Shown: piece after piece, positions 16,112 to 25,659 of the stretch
How positions within the stretch are numbered: position 1 is the stretch's first letter
Layout of the letters: the number at the start of each line of letters is the position of its first letter
Assembly (NCBI RefSeq): GCF_021650935.1
Contig: NZ_CP091244.1
Span: forward strand, 4,268,501-4,332,500
From: Thiothrix winogradskyi
Lineage (GTDB): Bacteria; Pseudomonadota; Gammaproteobacteria; Thiotrichales; Thiotrichaceae
DNA length: 64,000 nucleotides
Direction: 5' to 3'
The notes under the pieces: generated by a model
What the model saw: only the letters and a program-made list of their open reading frames with translations
Database searches by the model: none
What the model was told of the DNA's origin: nothing
Made by a program: the position numbers and the translations under genes

Positions 16112-17719
16112 ATGCAATTCAACCGCTATATTTGGGATTTGTACCGTAATTCACCAGAAGGTCGGGCTGCCATCAAACGTGACATCACGGAACATTGGAA
16201 GGTACTTGATAATACGGGTGACATACGCCAAGAGTTGGAATTTACCGCTGAAGTTTTCGGGTTTGAAAATATTGAGGATGGAGAATCAGACATTCTCTCA
16301 GTCAATCTGAATAACTTACTTCATGAATTCACAGAAGATATTCTTATCAATGACAGCAAAGAAGCCGATGAACTATTTATCGAAATGGTAGATGATGGCT
16401 GGGAAATACCTGTCAATGTTGGGGAGGAAAATCAATGGTTCGTTTTAATAGGCGGTGGGCTTGAAGACAATACAGTTTATCGACAAGTTTTTACTACTAT
16501 TACAGGGCTATCAGCGGGCTTACATACCGCTCATTCTGATTACTTCATCCCCTATTTTTTTATCAAACGTTTTGATCATCTCACAAAAATCTGTCATTTT
16601 TTTGGCATTACTCTACCCGATGAACCTACCAAGCAACAAAAGCGTGAACGTGCTCTGTACTATCTTGAAATTAATCGAGTATTTCAAGCATTTCGCCATG
16701 AACATGGTCTTTCCCCTGAGGAATTGAACGCTTTTTTATATGACTTCGCACCAAAAAATGTCAAGTTAGCAAATACCAATTCATTACCCGAAGCATCCCG
16801 TGTTTGGTTTTCCATTGGCAACAGCGTTGACTTTGAATACTTAGATGAAGCCAATGAAAAATCCATCAGTTTTTGGCAAGGCAACTTAGAAGCGCGGCGT
16901 GGTGACATCGTATTAATGTGGTGTTCTTCACCACGTAGCTACCTTCACTCTATTTGGCGTGTCGTGGATGATGGCTTTAACGATCCTTTTTTCTATTACT
17001 ACAATAGCATCAGAGTCGGGCATCCTCTCAAAATACCCCCCATCACGTTTAAAACATTCGCTCAAGACCCGTTGCTCGGTGCTTCTCCTGCTGTAAAAGC
17101 CCATTTTCAAGGGCGTAGCGGTAGCGCACTAAGCCTAGAAGAATACCAAGCCATTTGCGGACTCATTAAACAAACAGGTTTTGATACAACCCTACTTCCC
17201 ATCGCCCCCAGCGAACTCACTTTCGGCGATTTGACATTGAACAATGAACGGGATGTCGAAACCCAATTACTTGAACCGTTGTTGTTAAAATTAGGTTTCA
17301 CAGTAACCGATTGGGTTAGACAACTCCCTGTTAGAATGGGACGCGGACAACGCAACTACCCCGACTACGTACTCGGTTGTGATCTCAAATCGGGCGAGGA
17401 AAGCGCTATTTCGGTACTCGAATGCAAATTCCGCATTAGCTCACCCAAAGAATTGAAAGATGCTTTTCTGCAAGCAAAATCCTATGCCCTACGCCTACAA
17501 GCTCAATCATTAACATTAGCAGATGCTCGTGGAATTTGGATATTCCAGCAACGCAGTGATGGATTTGTATTTGATGCCTTTACGTTCAAGGTATGGAAAG
17601 AACTTACCCACCCCGACATACTGCATGAAATTTCTCTCATTTTCGGTAAGAAAGTGATTGATGATGCGATACAGTCACGCTTGCGCACTATGAAAGCGCC
17701 TAGCAAGCAAAAAGGTTAA
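16112..17719 (+). CDS. Predicted modified-DNA-sensing nuclease: EVE-like domain plus PD-(D/E)XK domain
   Basis: 535 residues from the ATG at 16112; a longer frame would overlap the ATPase gene. Residues 1-225 are an acidic helical region I do not recognise. Residues 229-345 look like an EVE/PUA-type fold (SRVWFSIGN, ARRGDIVLMWCSSP, LHSIWRVV, PLKIPPI), a fold that reads modified bases. Residues 375-500 look like an HsdR-N-type nuclease: Glu in ERDVETQL, PDYVLG (Asp418), LECK (Glu437, Lys439) and QAKSYALRL. The combination suggests a modification-dependent restriction enzyme. Base composition is more AT-rich than in ubiB next door, consistent with transfer. Domain calls are by eye; confidence is moderate. 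Confidence 0.7.
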   Translation: MQFNRYIWDLYRNSPEGRAAIKRDITEHWKVLDNTGDIRQELEFTAEVFGFENIEDGESDILSVNLNNLLHEFTEDILINDSKEADELFIEMVDDGWEIPVNVGEENQWFVLIGGGLEDNTVYRQVFTTITGLSAGLHTAHSDYFIPYFFIKRFDHLTKICHFFGITLPDEPTKQQKRERALYYLEINRVFQAFRHEHGLSPEELNAFLYDFAPKNVKLANTNSLPEASRVWFSIGNSVDFEYLDEANEKSISFWQGNLEARRGDIVLMWCSSPRSYLHSIWRVVDDGFNDPFFYYYNSIRVGHPLKIPPITFKTFAQDPLLGASPAVKAHFQGRSGSALSLEEYQAICGLIKQTGFDTTLLPIAPSELTFGDLTLNNERDVETQLLEPLLLKLGFTVTDWVRQLPVRMGRGQRNYPDYVLGCDLKSGEESAISVLECKFRISSPKELKDAFLQAKSYALRLQAQSLTLADARGIWIFQQRSDGFVFDAFTFKVWKELTHPDILHEISLIFGKKVIDDAIQSRLRTMKAPSKQKG

Positions 17720-17728
17720 ACGTCGAGC

Positions 17729-19300
17729 ATGAAACCCTTCACCCGCATCCTCCGCCTGTGGACGATCAACCGTGTCTTTATCCGCCACGGCTTGGACGAA
17801 CTCGTGTTCCGCATTCCCTTCATGCGCCCAGTCGCGTTTATCTATCACATTCTGCCCTGGAATTGGGGCAAGCAAGAAACCCGCCCACGCGGCGAACGTA
17901 TCCGCCGGGCGCTCGAAGACTTGGGGCCGATTTTCATCAAATTCGGGCAAATGCTCTCCACACGACGTGACTTACTACCAGACGACATCGCCGCCGAATT
18001 GACCCGTTTGCAAGACCGCGTGCCGCCGTTTTCCAGCCTCGAAGCGCGGAAAATGATCGAAAAGGCTTACGGCAAATCCGTTACCGAAGTCTTCAAACGC
18101 TTTGAAACTGACCCAATGGCATCCGCTTCCATCGCCCAAGTCCACGCCGCACAATTGTGGGATGGCAAAGAAGTCGTCGTAAAAGTATTGCGCCCCGGCA
18201 TTGAAAAAACCATCAGCCAAGACGTGGAACTGATGTACATGATGGCGGGTTTGCTGCAACGCTATTGGAAAGAAGCCCGCCGCCTACGCCCGGTGGAAGT
18301 GGTCGCTGAATACGAAAAGACCATTTTCGACGAACTCGATTTGATGCGCGAAGCCGCCAACGCCAGCCAAATCCGCCGCAATTTCGAGGGCAGCACCACC
18401 CTGTACGTGCCGGAAATTTACTGGGATTACACCCACCCCAATGTGATGGTGATGGAACGAATTTACGGCATCCCCGTCGGCGACATCGACCAGCTCAAAG
18501 CACACAATATCAACTTCAAGCGGCTCGGCGAATTGGGCGTGGAAGTGTTTTTCACCCAAGTCTTCCGCCACAACTTTTTCCACGCCGACATGCACCCCGG
18601 CAATATTTTCGTCAATGCGTCCAACCCTAACGAACCGCAATACATCGCGGTGGATTTCGGCATCGTCGGCACGCTCTCCCCCGCTGACAAACGTTATCTC
18701 GCGGAAAACTTCTACGCCTTTTTCCAGCGCGATTACAAACGGGTCGCGGAATTGCATGTGGAATCCGGTTGGGTTCCACCCACCACGCGGGTCGACGAAT
18801 TTGAATCAGCCATCCGTTCGGTGTGCGAACCGATTTTCAATTTGCCGATTAAAGACATCTCTTTTGGGCAATTTTTGCTGCGCCTGTTCCAGACAGCACG
18901 GCGTTTTAATATGGAAGTGCAGCCGCAATTGGTTTTGCTGCAAAAAACCTTGCTGAATATCGAAGGCTTAGGTCGCCAGCTTTACCCCGATCTCGATTTG
19001 TGGTCGACCGCCAAACCCTTTATTGAACGCTGGATGGATGAACAAGTCGGTGTCCGCGCCTTGTTCAACGGCGTGAAAGTCAATCTGCCCAAGCTCCTCG
19101 AAAACTTGCCGTACATGCCGAATATGTTGCACGACATTATGCAGCAAACTACCCAACAAAAGCTCAAAATGCAGTGGGAATCGCAGCAACTCGAAGCCTT
19201 GCGCCAAGAAATGCGCCGTTCGCAACGTATCAATCAAACCCTGATCATCACCGGTATCCTCGTTTTTGTGGCAGTGCAAATCTTCAACGCTTACCGCTAA
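17729..19300 (+). CDS. ubiB: UbiB, atypical kinase/ATPase for ubiquinone biosynthesis
   Basis: 523 residues. It has the ADCK/UbiB hallmarks: the KxGQ motif in FIKFGQMLSTR, the Ala-rich loop ASASIAQVHAA, the Lys in VVVKVLRPG, ExD in FDELDLM, FFHADMHPGNI and DFGIVGTL. A C-terminal membrane helix (LIITGILVFVAVQIF) anchors it. UbiB helps extract or process membrane-bound ubiquinone precursors. It begins 9 bases after the predicted nuclease gene, which probably marks the right edge of the inserted island. Confidence 0.95.
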   Translation: MKPFTRILRLWTINRVFIRHGLDELVFRIPFMRPVAFIYHILPWNWGKQETRPRGERIRRALEDLGPIFIKFGQMLSTRRDLLPDDIAAELTRLQDRVPPFSSLEARKMIEKAYGKSVTEVFKRFETDPMASASIAQVHAAQLWDGKEVVVKVLRPGIEKTISQDVELMYMMAGLLQRYWKEARRLRPVEVVAEYEKTIFDELDLMREAANASQIRRNFEGSTTLYVPEIYWDYTHPNVMVMERIYGIPVGDIDQLKAHNINFKRLGELGVEVFFTQVFRHNFFHADMHPGNIFVNASNPNEPQYIAVDFGIVGTLSPADKRYLAENFYAFFQRDYKRVAELHVESGWVPPTTRVDEFESAIRSVCEPIFNLPIKDISFGQFLLRLFQTARRFNMEVQPQLVLLQKTLLNIEGLGRQLYPDLDLWSTAKPFIERWMDEQVGVRALFNGVKVNLPKLLENLPYMPNMLHDIMQQTTQQKLKMQWESQQLEALRQEMRRSQRINQTLIITGILVFVAVQIFNAYR

Positions 19301-19303
19301 CGC

Positions 19304-19333
19304 AAAAAAGCCGCCCTGTTTCCAGAGCGGCTT
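19304..19333 (-). terminator. Terminator between ubiB and the convergent OmpA/Ig gene
   Basis: Stem AAGCCGC / GCGGCTT with a 12-base loop. Read leftward it is followed by a T-run, so it is a strong terminator for the minus-strand gene; it may also stop ubiB transcription. Confidence 0.8.
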
Positions 19334-19357
19334 GCTTAACGCATGGGTTTAATGAAC

Positions 19358-22300
19358 TTACGCCGGTGGTGCGTTCGGGTCTTTGACGTTGGCTGGAGCC
19401 ACATCAACAACCACGGTTGCCTGCGCCTGATTACCGTACTTGTCTTTGACAATGTAAGTAAACTCATGGTCAGCGCAATAACCACCACGCAAGGTGTAAC
19501 GAATCGACTTGCCATCCGGGCTAACCACTGCCGTACCATAGCGCGGGGTGCTGACAGAAATAATCGTCATCTCCTCGCCAGTATCATTCGCCAGTACCGG
19601 TAAGGTTCTGGTGACAGTATCGTTGAGATCAATCAATAGGTAATCATTTTTCGGTGCCAGATTACCGGGGTTAGTCGTGCTGCTCACGGTAATATTCACA
19701 TCCGTTTCAGTCGTGTAACCACGGCTATCGGTCAGACGGTAAGTGAGTTTATCCGCCCCGGTATACCCAGCGGCAGGCGTGTAGACGACCCGATCATCAG
19801 AAACACCAGCCGCACCATGACTTGGCCCGGCAATAATGGTAATCGTAACACTACCACCGGCAGGCACATCGTCATTGCTTAACACGTCAAACGAGTTAGC
19901 CGTGCTATTCATGTCCACGGTATACAAATCCGCTTGGGCATTCAGATTGCCACCCGGCGCATTCACACGCACAAAAACGTTGCCAGTTGCGGTATTGCCG
20001 TCAGTATCCCGAATCGTGTAGGTAAACTGATCATCACCAGTAAAACCAGCATTCGGCGTATAAATCACGCTGTTACCACTTTGCGCGACAGTTCCATTGG
20101 TTGCAGCACCCGTACCCGTTACCGTCAAGGCATTGCCATTCGGATCCGTGTCATTGCCCAACACCGCAATAGTCACTGGGGTTTCCTGTACTGTTTCCAC
20201 CTGATCAGCATTGGCAACCGGTGCATTCGGATTGGTTGCGCCTGCCGTTACGGTAATTGTCACCGTAGCGTTAGTACGATTACCGTCTGGGTCAGTGGCA
20301 ATATAAGTAAAGGTGTCGGTTCCAACAAATCCCGGATTCGGTATATACGTCAAAATATTACCGTTTTGCGTGACTTCACCGTTTGCAGGGGCAGTGTAAC
20401 CGCCAATCGTCAGCGTAGCATTTGTCGGAGAAAGGTCATTGTCCAATACATCAATATCGACGGATTCGCCAGTAGTGGTGGAAGCAGTATCATCCTTAAC
20501 CACAGGCGCATTCGGATTTGCCGCACCAACTGTTACCGTGACCGTTGCCGTGCTTTGGTTGCTTGCCGGATCCCGAATCACGTAGGTAAAGGTATCAGTA
20601 CCCGTAAAGCCATCCACAGGTGTATACACCAAGTCAGTACCCACTTGAACCACTGAGCCATTCGCACCTTGATTAAAGCTCAAAATGCTCAATACATCAC
20701 CGTTCGGGTCAGTATCATTTGTCAATACTGGAATGCTAACTGGCGTACCACTGGTAGTCGTAGCGCTGTCATTGACAGCAACAGGCGCGTTCGGTGTAAC
20801 AGCGCCGCCAGTGCCTGCCGTGGTTTTGTAGGTATCCACGGTTTGTTTATGATCAGCAGTGTTTCGCAATGCCTGACGTACCCACAGTGGTGGTTCAGGA
20901 ATCAGCTCCTTACGCCACACGACTTTCGGGTCGGTCATGCTAGTGCCACCCTGCTCAATCACCTCATCTTTGTATTCGTTCTGGTAAGTGACGTATTCAA
21001 TATCAACGCGGCGGTTTTTATGACCTTCCGCATCGGTATTCGGGTATTTAGGCTGGGATTCACCCAAACCCTGCGCCAGCAACTCATTACCACTGAAACC
21101 GTTTTTGATCATGAAATCACGCACGGCATTCGCACGACGCTCAGACAAACTCTGATTGTGCGCGTCTGAACCTTTGTCGCAGGTATTGCCGGTAATGCGG
21201 ATATTGCCATCATAACCCGATGCACGAATCTGACCGATAACCGCTTTCATGCGTTCTTGCGCTTCCGGGGTCAACTTAGCACTGTCGAGCTTGAAGAAGG
21301 TATCAGACTCCAGTTCCATCGTGTTCTTAACGAGTTTGCGCTCAATTTTCGGCGGCTGCTTGACTTGTTCGCCCGGAATTTCCGTGCGAATCCGGCGATA
21401 GCGCTGTTCGGGTTGCCAAACACCTGCTTCACTGCCGATGTCATAACGGTAGGAAACGCCACCGCGTGCTTCCGCGTCTTCGGAAGCCATTGCACCACCG
21501 GCTTTTTTATAGACTTCCACTTCCGCGCCCACGCTATGTGGGGTATCGGGGAAAAACTTTTCGACACCACCTGTCAGGGTCGTTTGCGTCGGGCGTTTTT
21601 CGCTATCGGCAAAATCTTTAGCCCACTCATAGTCCACACCGCCTTGCACACGCATCCCCTGCCCTGGCAGGAAAGTGCCCACACGTCCGCCGACACCAAG
21701 GTCGTAGGCTTTTTCAGTGACGCCGGGGGTAGTAGTCGCACGACCATCGGACAAGCCCTTGCTCACATGCCCCGACCAGAACAACGTGCTGTTTTCCTGA
21801 CCGTAACCCAAGGTGGCTTTTTTATCTTTGTGCTCATTTTGGTCATAAGCACCAAACACTTTATTAACGTGCGAAGGATTATTCGCATCACCCGACACCC
21901 AGTGATGGCTGAGCTTCGCACCTGCCCCCGTCAGGGTTTCCTCGCCAGCAGCGTCATCAGCATCGGGGTTAAAACCCACATAGCCTTGACCGATGGTCGC
22001 GCTGCTCTCGGTGTTACCGAAAACTTGGCTGGCTTCCACTTTGCCTTTGAGTTCAGTGTCAACACCAATGCCAATGCGGGTGTTACCGCCTACATAGCCG
22101 GTATTGACGCTGGAGGTTTCCGTGGAATCTTCTAAAAATCCGTCACTTTGCTGACCTAAATCCTGAGCTTGGCTCATCGCATCCGGTAATGCATTATTCT
22201 CTGGAATTGCATCACTTTCCAAGGTTAACGGGGCAGATGGCGGCGGTGGAATTTGACCATACGACCCGTCATGCCCGCCGTCTCCTGCGAGAACAGTGGC

Positions 22301-22360
22301 AGAACAAAATAGTAATGGCAAAATAGCCCATGTAGGGGAAAGCGTTTTTTTGTTATTCAT
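19358..22360 (-). CDS. Secreted outer-membrane protein: beta-rich region, OmpA domain, five Ig/cadherin-like repeats
   Basis: 1000 residues. A signal peptide ends near LFCSATVLA (25). Residues about 85-330 alternate polar and hydrophobic residues as in an outer-membrane barrel. An OmpA peptidoglycan-binding domain follows at about 350-460 (FFKLDSAKLTPEA, NQSLSERRANAVRDF, NRRVDIEY). Five tandem-95/cadherin-like Ig repeats of about 92 residues follow (about 525-990), each with a block such as NDTDPNG and YTP..GFTG.D.FTY. Such repeats are usually extracellular and adhesive, yet here they lie after the peptidoglycan domain, so their location is unclear. A terminator follows at 19304. Confidence 0.85.
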   Translation of the reverse strand: MNNKKTLSPTWAILPLLFCSATVLAGDGGHDGSYGQIPPPPSAPLTLESDAIPENNALPDAMSQAQDLGQQSDGFLEDSTETSSVNTGYVGGNTRIGIGVDTELKGKVEASQVFGNTESSATIGQGYVGFNPDADDAAGEETLTGAGAKLSHHWVSGDANNPSHVNKVFGAYDQNEHKDKKATLGYGQENSTLFWSGHVSKGLSDGRATTTPGVTEKAYDLGVGGRVGTFLPGQGMRVQGGVDYEWAKDFADSEKRPTQTTLTGGVEKFFPDTPHSVGAEVEVYKKAGGAMASEDAEARGGVSYRYDIGSEAGVWQPEQRYRRIRTEIPGEQVKQPPKIERKLVKNTMELESDTFFKLDSAKLTPEAQERMKAVIGQIRASGYDGNIRITGNTCDKGSDAHNQSLSERRANAVRDFMIKNGFSGNELLAQGLGESQPKYPNTDAEGHKNRRVDIEYVTYQNEYKDEVIEQGGTSMTDPKVVWRKELIPEPPLWVRQALRNTADHKQTVDTYKTTAGTGGAVTPNAPVAVNDSATTTSGTPVSIPVLTNDTDPNGDVLSILSFNQGANGSVVQVGTDLVYTPVDGFTGTDTFTYVIRDPASNQSTATVTVTVGAANPNAPVVKDDTASTTTGESVDIDVLDNDLSPTNATLTIGGYTAPANGEVTQNGNILTYIPNPGFVGTDTFTYIATDPDGNRTNATVTITVTAGATNPNAPVANADQVETVQETPVTIAVLGNDTDPNGNALTVTGTGAATNGTVAQSGNSVIYTPNAGFTGDDQFTYTIRDTDGNTATGNVFVRVNAPGGNLNAQADLYTVDMNSTANSFDVLSNDDVPAGGSVTITIIAGPSHGAAGVSDDRVVYTPAAGYTGADKLTYRLTDSRGYTTETDVNITVSSTTNPGNLAPKNDYLLIDLNDTVTRTLPVLANDTGEEMTIISVSTPRYGTAVVSPDGKSIRYTLRGGYCADHEFTYIVKDKYGNQAQATVVVDVAPANVKDPNAPPA

Positions 22361-22592
22361 CGTTATGTCTCTCTGTCTGCGTGCCTTTATTATTGGTATT
22401 GGGTCACATGATCGCAGTCACTATATTCCGTGTGGCAAACACACCACAACATATTCCGACGAACGTATGGTCATGCTATATCCCTAGCCAACAGACTGAA
22501 ACTGCATTGATTTTGTGTTTTATGCCTGACGCTGGAAAGCCCTTCGTCTATACTCCTCACACTAAGTATGGAGATGGAGTCTCAATGATCTT

Positions 22593-23003
22593 ATGTTAAA
22601 AATAATACAAATCGTTCCATTTTTCGGCATCGTACTGCTCATCTACTGGCTGGCAGTCAAAACCAGCTTATTCCCTGAGGGTTTGAACCACGTTTTGTTT
22701 CACTTGCGCTTACCATCCGGTGCGCTATGGAAACCCACTTGGGGAGACATGATGGTGTTACTTGGCGTGCTTTGCCTGTACGTTGAATTATTCAAATCTA
22801 CCCGCACCTCAGAAACCACCATCGTCGATCACTTGCTATCGACATTTGTACTGATTTTTTACCTGACTGCTTGGTTGATTTACCCCTGGGCAGGCAATTC
22901 CGTCTTTCTGATTTTGACGGGCATGGCATTCTTAGATGTTATTGCCGGTTTCACCATCACCATTTCAGCCGCACGTCGTGATCTAGCGATTGGTGGAAGG
23001 TAA
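22593..23003 (+). CDS. Small membrane protein, unknown function
   Basis: 136 residues with four hydrophobic segments (about 5-22, 50-62, 80-98, 104-124), so an inner-membrane protein. I do not recognise a family. It lies between the two large OmpA-family genes and 47 bases before the second, in the same direction, so it may be co-transcribed with it. The ribosome site is weak. Confidence 0.65.
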   Translation: MLKIIQIVPFFGIVLLIYWLAVKTSLFPEGLNHVLFHLRLPSGALWKPTWGDMMVLLGVLCLYVELFKSTRTSETTIVDHLLSTFVLIFYLTAWLIYPWAGNSVFLILTGMAFLDVIAGFTITISAARRDLAIGGR

Positions 23004-23050
23004 TTATTTAAGCCATAATACGCCAAGTATTTTTTGAGAGAGAATCGTTC

Positions 23051-25597
23051 ATGCACACACTTATTGCCCGCTTGACTGTGCTTTCCACCCTGTCAGTCAG
23101 TGCTTATGCCGAGGTTCCACAATTTCCCGATCCCAATATACTGCCACCTGACACCAGTGTGACTTCGGGTAGTGTCACGACAACCCAACCCCCAACCGAC
23201 AGCTACACTCAACCTGTGGCAGGCAACACCACTAGCACAACGACAACCCATCTCGGCACCACTGGCACTTACGTTTACCCATCCACCAATACGACGAGCA
23301 CCACTACCGGCAATAGTGCAGCGGGCATTTACGTTTATCCACAAACGGATACCAGCAGCACCGGCAATACGACTGCAACCAGTACGGCAGTCAGCCCAAC
23401 CACCACGACTACTTATGGCTACACCTACCCACAAACCCAAGCGGTCAGTGGCTGGGGCAACAGTTATAACTATACCCAACCGTATTACTACAACCCGGCG
23501 CAATATTTCTTGCCTAGCCCGATGTTAACGCCACCTGCGCCACCGCCAATGATGATGCCGCCTATCCCCAGCTTTAGATGGCCTAGCATGGGCTATGGCT
23601 ATAACAGCAACACAACCCCTTATAGCTATTGGACAGGCAACGCAGCCAATACCCAAACCACGGCGCAAACCAGCGCAACCCAAACCGCCAATACCCAACA
23701 AATTGATTCGCTAAACCAAAGCCTCAGCAGCCTGCGCCAGCAACAAACCGATCTGGAAAGTAAAACGCAAGAAACCCTGTCAGCTCAAGAACAAACCATT
23801 GCCGATTTGCGCAAACAACTCGAAGAAGCCAGCCAAGGTAAAGGCACCCTCGAAAGCCAACTGACCACCTTGAGGGGCGAACTCGCAGAAAGCGTCAAGA
23901 AAGCGGAGCTGGAAAGCTGCAAAGCCGAAAAAGACGAATTAGCGGGCAAAGTTACTGACATGGATCAAAAAGTGTCAGCGATTGCCGAAGTCTCACAACA
24001 GTTCGCCCAGTTGCGCCAAAACTTTGCCACGCTTGAAACCGAAAAGCAGCAATTAGTGAGTGCTCTGGAAAGCGAAACCAAAGACACTGATGCTGATGGT
24101 ATTCCCGACAAACTCGATAAATGCCCGGATAGCGCCCTAGGTGTTAAAGTCGATGCCAGCGGCTGTGAACCACCTAAAGACACGGATAATGATGGTGTTA
24201 TTGATGAGAAAGACCGCTGCCCCACCACGGCTGCGGGCGTTAAAGTTGATGAAAATGGCTGTGACTTACCGCCGCCGGATGCCGACAAAGATGGCGTGCC
24301 TGACGATGCTGACAAATGCCCTGACACCAAAGTGGGCGTGAAAATCGACGCACTTGGCTGTGACTTACCACCACCGGATGCCGACAAAGACGGCGTGCCT
24401 GACGATGCTGACAAATGCCCTGACACCAAAGCGGGCGTGAAAATCGACGCAATTGGCTGTGACTTACCTCCACCGGATGCCGACAAAGACGGTGTTCCTG
24501 ACGATGCCGACAAATGCCCTGACACCAAAGCGGGCGTGAAAATCGACGCACTTGGCTGTGACTTACCTCCACCGGATGCCGACAAAGATGGCGTTCCTGA
24601 CGATGCCGACAAATGCCTCGACACCAAGGAAGGCGTGAAAGTCGACGACAAAGGCTGCGACCTGCCACCGCCGGATGGCGACAAAGACGGTGTGCCTGAC
24701 AATGCCGATCAGTGCCTAGACACCAAGGAGGGCGTGAAAGTCGACGACAAAGGCTGCGACTTACCACCACCAGATGGCGACAAAGACGGCGTGCCGGACG
24801 ACGCAGATAAGTGCCTCGACACCAAAGAGGGCGTGAAGGTCGACGACAAAGGTTGCGACCTGCCTCCACCGGACGGCGACAAAGACGGCGTGCCGGACGA
24901 TACCGATAAGTGCATCGACACCAAAGAGGGCGTGAAGGTCGACGACAAAGGTTGCGATCTGCCTCCACCGGACGGCGACAAAGACGGCGTGCCGGATGAT
25001 GCGGACAAGTGCCTCGATACCAAAGAGGGCGTGAAAATCGACGCACTCGGCTGCGACCTACCCCCACCGGACGGCGACAAAGACGGTGTACCAGATGATG
25101 CCGATAAGTGCCTCGATACCAAAGAAAGTGTGAAGGTCGACGACAAAGGTTGCGACGCGGTTCCTGACGCTGACAAAGACGGTATTGCCGACGCGGATGA
25201 CCTCTGCCCGGATACTGCCGCCAACACGGAAGTCAATCAGGTCGGCTGTTCCAAAACCGAAAACATCAACCTGAAAGGCGTCAACTTTGAAACCGGCTCC
25301 GCCATTCTGACCGCAGCCTCATCCCCGATTCTGGACGAAGCCGCCAGTACCCTGAAAAAATACCCCGACCTGAAAATCGAGGTAGGCGGTCACACTGACA
25401 GCAGCGGCGACAAGGTAGCCAACGAAAAGCTTTCCCAGTCTCGTGCCGAAGCTGTGATGAAATATTTGGTGGAAAAAGGTGCTAAAGCCGAACTTCTGAG
25501 TGCCAAAGGTTACGGCCCCAGCACGCCAATTGCAGATAACGCCACGCCAGACGGCAAAGCGCAAAACCGTCGGGTTGAGCTGAAAATACTGCCGTAA
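23051..25597 (+). CDS. OmpA-family envelope protein with 12 thrombospondin type 3 repeats
   Basis: 848 residues. A signal peptide ends at about 20 (SVSAYA). A Thr/Pro/Tyr-rich low-complexity region follows (25-210), then a coiled coil (about 215-335). Twelve calcium-binding TSP3 repeats of about 33 residues follow (345-735), each with DxDKDGVPDDADKC and a second Cys in GC. A C-terminal OmpA domain (740-848; GVNFETGSAIL, VGGHTDSSGDKVANEKLS, NRRVELKI) binds peptidoglycan. It probably spans from the wall to the surface as a rigid, calcium-stiffened rod. AGAGAG precedes the ATG. Confidence 0.92.
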   Translation: MHTLIARLTVLSTLSVSAYAEVPQFPDPNILPPDTSVTSGSVTTTQPPTDSYTQPVAGNTTSTTTTHLGTTGTYVYPSTNTTSTTTGNSAAGIYVYPQTDTSSTGNTTATSTAVSPTTTTTYGYTYPQTQAVSGWGNSYNYTQPYYYNPAQYFLPSPMLTPPAPPPMMMPPIPSFRWPSMGYGYNSNTTPYSYWTGNAANTQTTAQTSATQTANTQQIDSLNQSLSSLRQQQTDLESKTQETLSAQEQTIADLRKQLEEASQGKGTLESQLTTLRGELAESVKKAELESCKAEKDELAGKVTDMDQKVSAIAEVSQQFAQLRQNFATLETEKQQLVSALESETKDTDADGIPDKLDKCPDSALGVKVDASGCEPPKDTDNDGVIDEKDRCPTTAAGVKVDENGCDLPPPDADKDGVPDDADKCPDTKVGVKIDALGCDLPPPDADKDGVPDDADKCPDTKAGVKIDAIGCDLPPPDADKDGVPDDADKCPDTKAGVKIDALGCDLPPPDADKDGVPDDADKCLDTKEGVKVDDKGCDLPPPDGDKDGVPDNADQCLDTKEGVKVDDKGCDLPPPDGDKDGVPDDADKCLDTKEGVKVDDKGCDLPPPDGDKDGVPDDTDKCIDTKEGVKVDDKGCDLPPPDGDKDGVPDDADKCLDTKEGVKIDALGCDLPPPDGDKDGVPDDADKCLDTKESVKVDDKGCDAVPDADKDGIADADDLCPDTAANTEVNQVGCSKTENINLKGVNFETGSAILTAASSPILDEAASTLKKYPDLKIEVGGHTDSSGDKVANEKLSQSRAEAVMKYLVEKGAKAELLSAKGYGPSTPIADNATPDGKAQNRRVELKILP
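24091..25236 (+). repeat. Tandem 99-bp repeats encoding TSP3 units
   Basis: About 12 units; the central nine are nearly identical at DNA level, with two subtypes (ALGCDLPPPDAD and DDKGCDLPPPDGD). The high DNA identity suggests recent expansion or gene conversion and predicts copy-number variation between strains. Every unit is a multiple of three, so changes keep the frame. Long antisense frames here are a by-product of the repeats. Confidence 0.9.
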
Positions 25598-25600
25598 GAA

Positions 25601-25640
25601 GAAACCCCTCCCTAACCCTCCCCTTGTCAGGGGAGGGAAC
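25601..25640. repeat. Palindromic repeat between the TSP3 gene and rsmA
   Basis: AACCCCTCCCTAACC, then the palindrome CCTCCCCTTGTCAGGGGAGGG. The copy at 1712-1746 within cbbO is the same element in opposite orientation. It lies 3 bases after the stop codon of the OmpA-family gene and may work as a 3' RNA hairpin. Confidence 0.75.
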
Positions 25641-25659
25641 TTTACCTCATCGGATTTAC

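Noticed and set aside
21257..22135. Plus-strand frame opposite the OmpA/Ig gene
   Set aside because: Shadow frame of a protein with a clear signal peptide and OmpA domain.
23965..25236. Long minus-strand frames across the TSP3 repeats
   Set aside because: They arise because the 99-bp unit is open in all repeats; the products are repetitive Ser/Pro/Arg peptides without signals.
24091..25236. CRISPR array reading of the 99-bp tandem repeats
   Set aside because: The units are contiguous, coding and without unique spacers.
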